NCBI GenBank assembly: GCA_002373755.1
Contig: DFJU01000050.1
Coordinates: forward strand, 1,043 to 32,940
Direction: 5' to 3'
Source: Bacteroidales bacterium UBA3663
Lineage (GTDB): Bacteria; Bacteroidota; Bacteroidia; Bacteroidales; UBA3663
DNA: 31,898 nt
Made by a program: the position numbers and the translations under genes. Each line of letters starts with the position of its first letter. Position 1 is the first letter of the stretch. The notes beneath the pieces were generated by a model that was given only the letters and a program-made list of their open reading frames with translations, did no database searches and was not told the DNA's origin. Positions 25,369-31,109 of this stretch are shown in pieces.

Positions 25369-26064
25369 TTACTTGTGCCTTGTCCGGCGGCTTGACCCCG
25401 ACCACGCTTTCTTGCCACGCAATTGGGCCGCTTTGGGGTTCACGCCCTCCACGCGGCGTTCTTTCAGCGTGCGGTCGCGTTGCACATTGGTCATTTTGCC
25501 CATCATTTCCGACAGCGTCTTTGGCCGACGGAGTTCGTCGCGCTTGGCCTCTTTGGCAGCGACCTCCTTGTTGGCGGCCTGCAGAAGTTGATTCTTTGCC
25601 TGTTTGTCGGCCGAACTGTGTCCGCGCGTTTTGATTGCGGCCACGCGGGCAGCTTCATCCTTCAGGTCGCTCAGCGTCTTTTTTGTGGCGTTGGCCGACT
25701 TGTTCTGGTTGGTTGTTGCAGTTTTTCCGGCATTCTTGCGGCCATGACGCAGCAGCTTGCTCTTCGGATTCTGCATCAGAGCCTCCTCGCGGGCCTGTTT
25801 CAGTTCGTTGTGCTCCTCCCACCACGGACGTTCCATCTGGGCCATCAGAGCCTCCTTCGTCACGGCGTTCTTTGCCTTGTTGTTCGGGTCGACCAATTGG
25901 CCGTCCACATAGACCTTATCGTTTTCGGTGTCGATTTGCATACCGATTTTAGCAGGCAGATGATTGACCTCTACGCGACCGGTTTCGATAAGCTCGTCCA
26001 CCTCACGGCGTGAGCATACGCCCGATTCGCTCAAATACTTGTTGATGCGTTCCAGTTTCTCCAT
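25369..26064 (-). CDS. S4-domain RNA-binding protein lacking a pseudouridine synthase domain
   Basis: 231 residues. Residues 1-60 are a canonical S4 domain of the RluF/RsuA type ('ERINKYLSESGVCSRREVDE', 'GRVEVNHLPAKIGMQ', 'DKVYVDGQLVDP'). At the point where those enzymes continue with the catalytic 'ALNKP' region, this protein instead has about 165 residues of charged, Lys/Ala/Arg/Gln-rich, probably disordered sequence ('KEVAAKEAKRDELRRPKTLS', 'RDRTLKERRVEGVNPKAAQL') ending 'SGSSRRTRHK'. I found no catalytic Asp motif and no sign of a frameshift into one. It probably binds structured RNA or the ribosome. Its 3' end is duplicated beyond the toxin-antitoxin module. It has a divergent promoter with the gene at 26180. 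Confidence 0.8.
   Translation of the reverse strand: MEKLERINKYLSESGVCSRREVDELIETGRVEVNHLPAKIGMQIDTENDKVYVDGQLVDPNNKAKNAVTKEALMAQMERPWWEEHNELKQAREEALMQNPKSKLLRHGRKNAGKTATTNQNKSANATKKTLSDLKDEAARVAAIKTRGHSSADKQAKNQLLQAANKEVAAKEAKRDELRRPKTLSEMMGKMTNVQRDRTLKERRVEGVNPKAAQLRGKKAWSGSSRRTRHK
25372..25393 (-). repeat. 22-bp direct repeat flanking the toxin-antitoxin module (copy inside the S4 gene 3' end)
   Basis: CTTGTGCCTTGTCCGGCGGC TT on the plus strand, covering the last codons of the S4 gene (Arg-Arg-Thr-Arg-His-Lys). It matches 24804-24825 at 21 of 22 positions. Confidence 0.8.
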
Positions 26065-26101
26065 TTTCGTGAATTTTTGTCTTAATAATTAAAAAACTGC
26101 G

Positions 26102-26109
26102 CGAAGGTA
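26102..26109 (-). promoter_or_regulatory. Near-consensus -7 box TACCTTCG for the S4 gene
   Basis: The plus strand reads CGAAGGTA, 37 bases upstream of the S4 ATG. It differs from TAnnTTTG by a C in place of the third T, the same variant as in the divergent box at 26132. Confidence 0.45.
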
Positions 26110-26131
26110 CGCAATAAAAGGCAAATTTGAC

Positions 26132-26139
26132 TATCTTCG
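26132..26139 (+). promoter_or_regulatory. Near-consensus -7 box TATCTTCG for the LtaS-like gene
   Basis: TATCTTCG lies 41 bases before the ATG at 26180 and carries the same TTCG variant as the S4 promoter 23 bases away on the other strand. Confidence 0.45.
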
Positions 26140-26179
26140 CGCGAAAAATTAGGAACTTAGGCTTAAATCCAATCCCTTT

Positions 26180-28081
26180 ATGTTCAAAAAGATTGCGCTT
26201 TATTTCCTTTTTGTCCAGCTCTTCCTGTTGGGCAAATTCATTTTCCTCAGCTTTCATGCCGATATTTTCGATGCCTACGCTGCGGCCGACTGGTTTGCAG
26301 TGCTCTGGCATGGACTTCCGCACGACCTGACATGTGCCGGCTACATTATGGCGTTGCCTTTCGTGCTGCAATTGGCCTACATCTGGTACAAGGGCAATTG
26401 GCATCGCCTGTTCATGATTTTCTGGTTGAGGCTTACGCTTTTGCTCGTCGTCATAATCCATTTGAGCGACCTTTTCCTCTACGGTTTTTGGGGATTCCGC
26501 ATCGACCAGACAGCGCTCACATACTTCATGGACAGCCCTTGGGAGTGCATCAGCCAGGCTCCGGTTTGGATGCTGGCTTTGTCGCCGTTCCTCATTTTTG
26601 GCTTGTGGTGGCTGTTGCAGCGGCTTTTCTGCTTGTTCTATCCCGAACGGCGTAAGGGCACGCGGGTGATGTTGGACACGACGAGGCGTCGCAAATGGCA
26701 ATCGGCCGCCGCGCTGCTGCTTTGCGGACTGGTCTTCTTGGCCATACGAGGTGGCGTGACGCAATCGACCATGAACGTCGGCCGAGTCTATTTCAGCAGT
26801 GAGATGCCGCTCAACCAGGCTGCGACCAACCCGATGTTCAGCCTTTTCCATAGCATGGCCCACAAGCACAAGGACTTCGCACAGCAGTACCGTTTCATGT
26901 CGGCCGACGAAGCCGCTGCTGCCTATGCCGAGCTGAACACACCGTCGGCATCGTGTGCTATTGCGTTGGCCGACAGCGTTTTGTCCGATTCCATTATGGC
27001 CGACAGCCTCCGCCACGCGCCACTTTTGCGCACTACGCGACCTGACATCGTGCTGCTCATCCTCGAAAGCTTTTCCGGAACGGCCTGCACGGCGGTCTGC
27101 CCCGATGCCGACTCGACAATCATGCCGACGGTGAACCGCATCTATCGCGAAGGAATCGGATTCAGCAACTTTTTCGCCAACAGTTTCCGCACCGATCGCG
27201 GCTGTGCAGCAATTCTCGCGTCCTATCCGGGCCAGCCGAACAATTCGGTGATGAAGGACCAGCAGCGATGCAACAATCTGCAATATCTCAGCCGACGTCT
27301 GCGCGAAAACGGCTACGCGACCAATTTCCTCTACGGCGGCGACGTGAACTTCACCAACATGCGCGGTTTCCTGACCGCTGGCGGTTTTGAACGGATTACG
27401 GGCGATGCCGACTATCCCGCATCCGAGCGAAAGGCCGAATGGGGCGTGCCCGACCACATCATGTTCAATCATTTGTACGATGAAGTTGCCCGACGCGACA
27501 CTACGCGACCGACGTTCACCGTAATGCTGTCGCTGAGCAGCCATGAGCCATTCGACGTTGAGTATCATCATTTTGACGATGGCTTCGTAAACAGCGTCGC
27601 ATACGCAGACAGCTGCATCGGCGGTTTCATCGAACGCATCCGACAGACGCCGGCTTGGGACAATCTGCTCATCATCGGAGTGGCCGACCATGCCTTTGCG
27701 TCCTATCCCGCCGGACTGCAAAATCACGAGCTGCGGCGCTATCGAATCCCATTCTTCTGGACGGGAGGAGCCATCAGCGGCCCGCGCATCATCGACACCT
27801 ACGGCAGCCAGACAGACATCGCCGCTACGTTGCTCGCACAGATGGGCATCGGCCACGACGACTTCAATTTCAGCAAGGATATGCTCGACGATTCCATCGG
27901 ACATTACGCATTCTATGCCTTCAGCGACGGTTTCGGCCTCGTCACCGACAGCTGCCGCTATATTCAGGACAATGCGAAGTCGGGGCAGGGCTTGTCTGGT
28001 ACCGACGATCCGAACGGCTTTGCTGAGCGTTGCGGAAAAGCCTATTTGCAGACGCTGTACGACGATTTGAGCCGCCGTTGA
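26180..28081 (+). CDS. LtaS/phosphoethanolamine-transferase-like membrane sulfatase-fold enzyme
   Basis: 633 residues. About five membrane segments occupy residues 1-195. A periplasmic alkaline-phosphatase/sulfatase-fold domain follows from about 287: 'RPDIVLLILESFSG' (metal ligand Glu296), 'NSFRTDRGCAAILASYPGQP' with the probable nucleophile Thr338, 'LSSHEPFD' with a substrate-site His, and 'VADHAFAS' with the Asp-His metal ligands. Members move phosphoglycerol or phosphoethanolamine groups from lipids to envelope polymers or glycans. Gram-negative Bacteroidota have no lipoteichoic acid, so the acceptor is unknown; lipid A, capsule or a glycolipid is possible. It appears monocistronic. Confidence 0.88.
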   Translation: MFKKIALYFLFVQLFLLGKFIFLSFHADIFDAYAAADWFAVLWHGLPHDLTCAGYIMALPFVLQLAYIWYKGNWHRLFMIFWLRLTLLLVVIIHLSDLFLYGFWGFRIDQTALTYFMDSPWECISQAPVWMLALSPFLIFGLWWLLQRLFCLFYPERRKGTRVMLDTTRRRKWQSAAALLLCGLVFLAIRGGVTQSTMNVGRVYFSSEMPLNQAATNPMFSLFHSMAHKHKDFAQQYRFMSADEAAAAYAELNTPSASCAIALADSVLSDSIMADSLRHAPLLRTTRPDIVLLILESFSGTACTAVCPDADSTIMPTVNRIYREGIGFSNFFANSFRTDRGCAAILASYPGQPNNSVMKDQQRCNNLQYLSRRLRENGYATNFLYGGDVNFTNMRGFLTAGGFERITGDADYPASERKAEWGVPDHIMFNHLYDEVARRDTTRPTFTVMLSLSSHEPFDVEYHHFDDGFVNSVAYADSCIGGFIERIRQTPAWDNLLIIGVADHAFASYPAGLQNHELRRYRIPFFWTGGAISGPRIIDTYGSQTDIAATLLAQMGIGHDDFNFSKDMLDDSIGHYAFYAFSDGFGLVTDSCRYIQDNAKSGQGLSGTDDPNGFAERCGKAYLQTLYDDLSRR

Positions 28082-28169
28082 CGCCGCATAATCGCACATT
28101 TGGACTACGGCATTGCGCAAAACGGAAAAAAATGAGTGTTTTTTTGTTGGAAATGATGCGAAAAGTAGT

Positions 28170-28177
28170 TACCTTTG
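28170..28177 (+). promoter_or_regulatory. -7 box TACCTTTG for the nuclease-fold gene
   Basis: TACCTTTG matches TAnnTTTG, 65 bases before the ATG at 28243. A TTTG at 28143-28146 could be the -33 element. No terminator of the preceding gene was seen in this gap. Confidence 0.6.
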
Positions 28178-28242
28178 CGCCGTTTGAATTTACTCCGAAG
28201 AGCCCGTCTTGATTGCGGGAAAACAAAACCTAAATCATAATT

Positions 28243-28845
28243 ATGAAGAAGTTTTTTCTTGATTTCTCGATCATGCTTTGTGTGTCAGCAGTCACACTCG
28301 TTGTCGCTTGGGCAATGCAGCCGGCCAAGCAGTCTATCGTGATCAGCAACACAATCGAAACTGACGATACGGTTTCGGCTACGGTCAATGCCGCCCAAAA
28401 AGACAAGTCGTTCGAGAATTTTGTTGTTGACAGATTCGATTTCACCCGCGACGGCTACGACCTTCTGGAGCAGAATCAGGAGAAGGTCAAGACCCGTACA
28501 GACCTTTTGGTCGAGGTCGATGGAGAAACAAAGATTTATCGTCTCGCCATCGAGTGTACGTGGGTCGAGGCTCTTTCGTCAAAGGGCATTGTGTGGGCCA
28601 ACGATACCGAAATGAAGTCCATCATGGAATCGGCCGAGAAAGAGAAGGATGTCGATGTCGAGGTTAAGATTATCCTCATCGTTGGCGTCGGCGGCACTCC
28701 GACATCGCCGAAGTCGCTCTACATCGCTCCAATCAAGTATCATGCCGACCGCAGCCTCACGGCTCAGACATTGGCTGGCTTCGAGACAAAGTTCAAGCCG
28801 AACGGCAAGTTCAACTTCGACGGCGCAGTGCTTCGACTGGAATAA
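28243..28845 (+). CDS. Membrane-anchored protein with degenerate PD-(D/E)XK-like domain
   Basis: 200 residues. One N-terminal membrane segment (about 4-25, 'FFLDFSIMLCVSAVTLVVAW') is followed by a linker and, from about residue 55, a domain resembling an uncharacterised nuclease-like family common in Bacteroidota: 'KSFENFVVDRFDFTRDGYDL', 'RTDLLVEVDGETKIYRLAIE' and 'VKIILIVGVGGTPTSPKSLY'. The restriction-endonuclease core would be Glu58, Asp87 and Glu104-x-Lys, but residue 106 is Thr (ECT, where I expect ECK). That change should abolish catalysis. It has its own promoter and a strong terminator. The fold assignment is from pattern memory; function is unknown. Confidence 0.65.
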   Translation: MKKFFLDFSIMLCVSAVTLVVAWAMQPAKQSIVISNTIETDDTVSATVNAAQKDKSFENFVVDRFDFTRDGYDLLEQNQEKVKTRTDLLVEVDGETKIYRLAIECTWVEALSSKGIVWANDTEMKSIMESAEKEKDVDVEVKIILIVGVGGTPTSPKSLYIAPIKYHADRSLTAQTLAGFETKFKPNGKFNFDGAVLRLE

Positions 28846-28870
28846 TCCGGAAAATCGCGTAACGATATAA

Positions 28871-28912
28871 AAAACATCGCATGAAACGAACGTTTCGTGC
28901 GATGTTTTTTTG
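28871..28912 (+). terminator. Strong terminator after the nuclease-fold gene
   Basis: Nearly perfect 18-bp inverted repeat (28871-28888 with 28891-28908, one G-T pair) ending in a long T-run. The innermost pairs must open to form the loop. Confidence 0.85.
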
Positions 28913-28919
28913 TTGTTGC

Positions 28920-28944
28920 AGAGACGCCACTGTGTGACGTCTCT
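28920..28944. repeat. Palindrome AGAGACG-n-CGTCTCT
   Basis: AGAGACG (28920-28926) pairs with CGTCTCT (28938-28944), with CAC/GTG pairing inside around a TGT loop. It lies ten bases after the stop of the minus-strand nucleotidyltransferase gene. It could act as its terminator or be a member of a dispersed palindrome family; only one copy is in this window. Confidence 0.6.
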
Positions 28945-28954
28945 ACGTGATTTT

Positions 28955-29692
28955 TTATCCGAACTTCTCGCAAGCCTCCTTGTAGGTGTCGAGGCTGCCG
29001 ATGTCGAAGCGTCCGGCCGACATTGGCCAGGCGTGCATCGTGGTGTGTTCGACCATGTAGTGCGCCAAATTGCCCGGGGCGTCCTTGCCGCAGCCATTGG
29101 CCACACTGCCCAACACGAGCGGCAAGTCCTTCTTCAGGTAGATGTAGAACGGCGGCACGGCCCAATGGCTCTTTGGCACCTGCGGCTTCTCTTCCATGCC
29201 CACTACGCGACTTTTTTCGTCAAGTTCGACGACGCCGGTGCGTTGCAGTTTCTCAATCGAAGGCTGTTCGTGGCACATGATGCACGACGTGCCTTTCTGC
29301 TTTGCGAAATCGATGAATTCGCGGAACGAGAAGAAGAGGATGTTGTCGGCGGCCGATACCATGATGTCGTCGTCGATGTGCAGTTTGTCGAGCGCGAAAA
29401 GCAGGTCGCAGACGGCTCCCAGACGGGTTTCGTTCGATTCTGTGCCATCGTCGATGATGGTGATCGGCTTCTTGTATTTATGGCCGATGTCCATCTTCCA
29501 CGCCTCGAAGTGATGGGCGAACTTGTGGTTGCTGATGATGACGTGTTCGTCGATGTCGGCAATCGCGTCGATGTCGTCCAGCATCCGTTCGAGGATGGAG
29601 CGTTGGCCGATTTTCAACAGCGGTTTTGGAAAATTCTTGGTCAATTCGCCCAATCTGGTTGCATAACCTGCGGCGATGATTATATTCTTCAT
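28955..29692 (-). CDS. Sugar-1-phosphate nucleotidyltransferase (RmlA/GalU-like fold)
   Basis: 245 residues from the ATG at 29692; the frame extends upstream but only this Met gives the expected start MKNIIIAAGYATRLGELTKN. The pyrophosphorylase signature is 'AAGYATRLGELTKNFPKPLL' (Gly-rich NTP loop, Ala where GxGTR has its second Gly, and the Lys of FPKPLL). Later elements are 'MVSAADNILFF', 'VVELDEKSRVVGMEEKP' and 'GRFDIGSLDTYKEA'. The length is that of short single-domain forms. Such enzymes join a sugar-1-phosphate to an NTP. It is last in a minus-strand series after a galacturonokinase-like kinase, so the substrate may be that kinase's product. That link is inference. Confidence 0.85.
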   Translation of the reverse strand: MKNIIIAAGYATRLGELTKNFPKPLLKIGQRSILERMLDDIDAIADIDEHVIISNHKFAHHFEAWKMDIGHKYKKPITIIDDGTESNETRLGAVCDLLFALDKLHIDDDIMVSAADNILFFSFREFIDFAKQKGTSCIMCHEQPSIEKLQRTGVVELDEKSRVVGMEEKPQVPKSHWAVPPFYIYLKKDLPLVLGSVANGCGKDAPGNLAHYMVEHTTMHAWPMSAGRFDIGSLDTYKEACEKFG

Positions 29693-29712
29693 TTTTGAGG
29701 ATGTGGGGTTTG

Positions 29713-29840
29713 TAGAACGCTGATGACGCGGATTAGGCCGATTTGAACGGATTACTTGGGGCATTGGCCAATGACACTACATCGGCCAAAAATAGTCCAA
29801 ATCCGTTTCTGTCGGTTACGTCTGTGTCATCCGCGTTCTA
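29713..29840. repeat. Imperfect long inverted repeat between nucleotidyltransferase and kinase genes
   Basis: Left arm 29713-29753 and right arm 29800-29840 (41 bases each) share, when inverted, TAGAACGCnGATGAC, CCGA and AACGGATT blocks. The arms flank a 46-base spacer. Such 'GCGGAT..AACGGATT' palindromes resemble dispersed repeats seen in other Bacteroidota genomes. It may form a hairpin in the intercistronic RNA. Confidence 0.65.
29787..29794 (-). promoter_or_regulatory. Possible -7 box TATTTTTG for the nucleotidyltransferase gene
   Basis: The plus strand reads CAAAAATA, 95 bases upstream of the ATG, in the spacer between the repeat arms. It fits TAnnTTTG but is AT-rich enough to occur by chance. 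Confidence 0.3.
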
Positions 29841-29848
29841 ATATAAAA

Positions 29849-30994
29849 TTAGTCGGTCACGAAACGCGCGCCGTCGTCGGGCTTGACAAAGAAGCATTTG
29901 AACGTCTCTTCATATTCCGGGAACTTCGCCAGATACTGCTCGGTGAGGGCTTTTTCGATGTCGGCCTTGTATGCGGGGTCAATCAGGGCAATGACTGCAC
30001 CCTTGAAACCTGCGCCGGAGAATCGGCCGCCATAGACACCGGGCAGCGTGCGCATGATTTCGTAGATGGCAATCAGCTCCGTGCTGCCGCACTCGTAGTT
30101 GTGGATTGACGATTCGCAGCTGGCCAATGAGAGTTGGCCGAAAAGCTTCAGGTTGCCCGATTCCCATGCTGTAACTCCCTGACGCACACGGCGGTACTCT
30201 GTATAGAAGTGCTCGGCACGGCGGGCGAAACGGGCAGGCATGGCAATGCGCGTCTTGTCGTAGGTTGACTTCGGAATGTCGCGTAGGAACGTCTTGTCGA
30301 ACGTCTTGAGCGGCTGGTCGGTGTAGGCCAGCATGTTCCACGCGGCAGTCTTGCACTCATACACGCGCAGGTTATAGTCCGAGTTGACCAGACTGCGCGT
30401 CAGACCCGAAAAGAAGATGCCGATTTCAAATTCCGGCATGTTCGGGTTGCGCTTGATGATGCGCCACTCGTCGCTGTCGCAGTCGAGGAAGAGCAGTCCG
30501 TCCTTCTTGCCCAATGCGATGCAGGCCTGGTCCAGCAGACCGTTGTTAAGGCCGATGTATTCGCGTTCGGCCTCGCTCGCAATCTGCACTACCTCAAAGG
30601 GTTGCAGCTTGATGTCGTTGGCCTTGGCAAATGCCATCACGTAGGCAATCAGCACGGCTGCGCTCGACGAAAGACCGCCCACGGGGAGCGAACCTTGCAG
30701 GTGTCCGTCGATGCCGTATTGAAGCTCAAAGCGCTTTTTCAGTGCATATTTCGCACCACGGGCATAGTCGCCCCAATGCTTCTCGCGCACCTGTGTCGGC
30801 TTGGCAATGTCGAACGAGACATCGCCCTCGAACGAACCTGACGTGAGGTTCACCAAGCTGTCCTGCCGCACGTTGAACCAGAGGTCAACGCCCTTGTCGA
30901 TGGCGAAACCGGTCACCAGTCCGTGCTGATGGTCAACGTGTGCGCCGATTGGACAAACGCGATAGGGCGAAAAGATGTGATATTGATAGGTCAT
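29849..30994 (-). CDS. GHMP sugar kinase, galacturonokinase-like
   Basis: 381 residues, galactokinase size. The sugar-binding loop near the N-terminus reads 'SPYRVCPIGAHVDHQHG' (Ala18, His19, Asp21, His22), whereas galactokinases have GEHxDY. Plant galacturonokinase has GAHIDHQGG at this point. Other stretches also follow the plant enzyme: 'WGDYARGAKYAL', 'YIGLNNGLLDQ' (catalytic Asp155), 'YNLRVYECKTAA', 'RAEHFYTEYRRV', 'SSIHNYECGS' and 'PGVYGGRFSGAGFKG'. The ATP loop is 'GSLPVGGLSSSAAV'. The likely reaction is phosphorylation of galacturonate, or a related sugar, at C1. An aldo/keto reductase lies upstream and a nucleotidyltransferase downstream on the same strand. GHMP kinase membership is certain; the substrate is inferred. 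Confidence 0.88.
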   Translation of the reverse strand: MTYQYHIFSPYRVCPIGAHVDHQHGLVTGFAIDKGVDLWFNVRQDSLVNLTSGSFEGDVSFDIAKPTQVREKHWGDYARGAKYALKKRFELQYGIDGHLQGSLPVGGLSSSAAVLIAYVMAFAKANDIKLQPFEVVQIASEAEREYIGLNNGLLDQACIALGKKDGLLFLDCDSDEWRIIKRNPNMPEFEIGIFFSGLTRSLVNSDYNLRVYECKTAAWNMLAYTDQPLKTFDKTFLRDIPKSTYDKTRIAMPARFARRAEHFYTEYRRVRQGVTAWESGNLKLFGQLSLASCESSIHNYECGSTELIAIYEIMRTLPGVYGGRFSGAGFKGAVIALIDPAYKADIEKALTEQYLAKFPEYEETFKCFFVKPDDGARFVTD

Positions 30995-30998
30995 TTTA

Positions 30999-31026
30999 AA
31001 ATTACAAATTACAGATTACAAATTAC
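30999..31026 (-). repeat. 7-bp tandem repeat before the kinase start codon
   Basis: Four units AAATTAC, AAATTAC, AGATTAC, AAATTAC on the plus strand, ending four bases upstream of the kinase ATG. They make up the A/T-rich region from which translation would start. Confidence 0.75.
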
Positions 31027-31062
31027 GATTCCACCCGCATGGAAATGTTAATTGTTCATTAT

Positions 31063-31107
31063 ACTCTCTTCCCCTACATAACGGGGAAGGGCAGGGGATG
31101 GGGTCTG
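31063..31107 (+). repeat. Dispersed palindromic repeat, family 1 (copy C)
   Basis: 45 bases, ACTCTCTTCCCCTACATAAC followed by GGGGAAGGGCAGGGGATGGGGTCTG. It lies two bases beyond the aldo/keto reductase stop codon, in the same orientation relative to the gene as copy A. Confidence 0.8.
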
Positions 31108-31109
31108 TT

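Noticed and set aside
25369..26064. Frameshift hiding a pseudouridine synthase domain in the S4 gene
   Set aside because: Neither other frame on the minus strand shows the catalytic motifs, and the tail reads as a coherent charged sequence up to the stop.
26003..28120. A 705-codon open frame on the minus strand opposite the LtaS-like gene
   Set aside because: Its product is low-complexity, rich in His, Arg and Val, with no signature, while the plus strand has a complete enzyme with catalytic motifs and a promoter. It is a mirror of GC-rich codon use.
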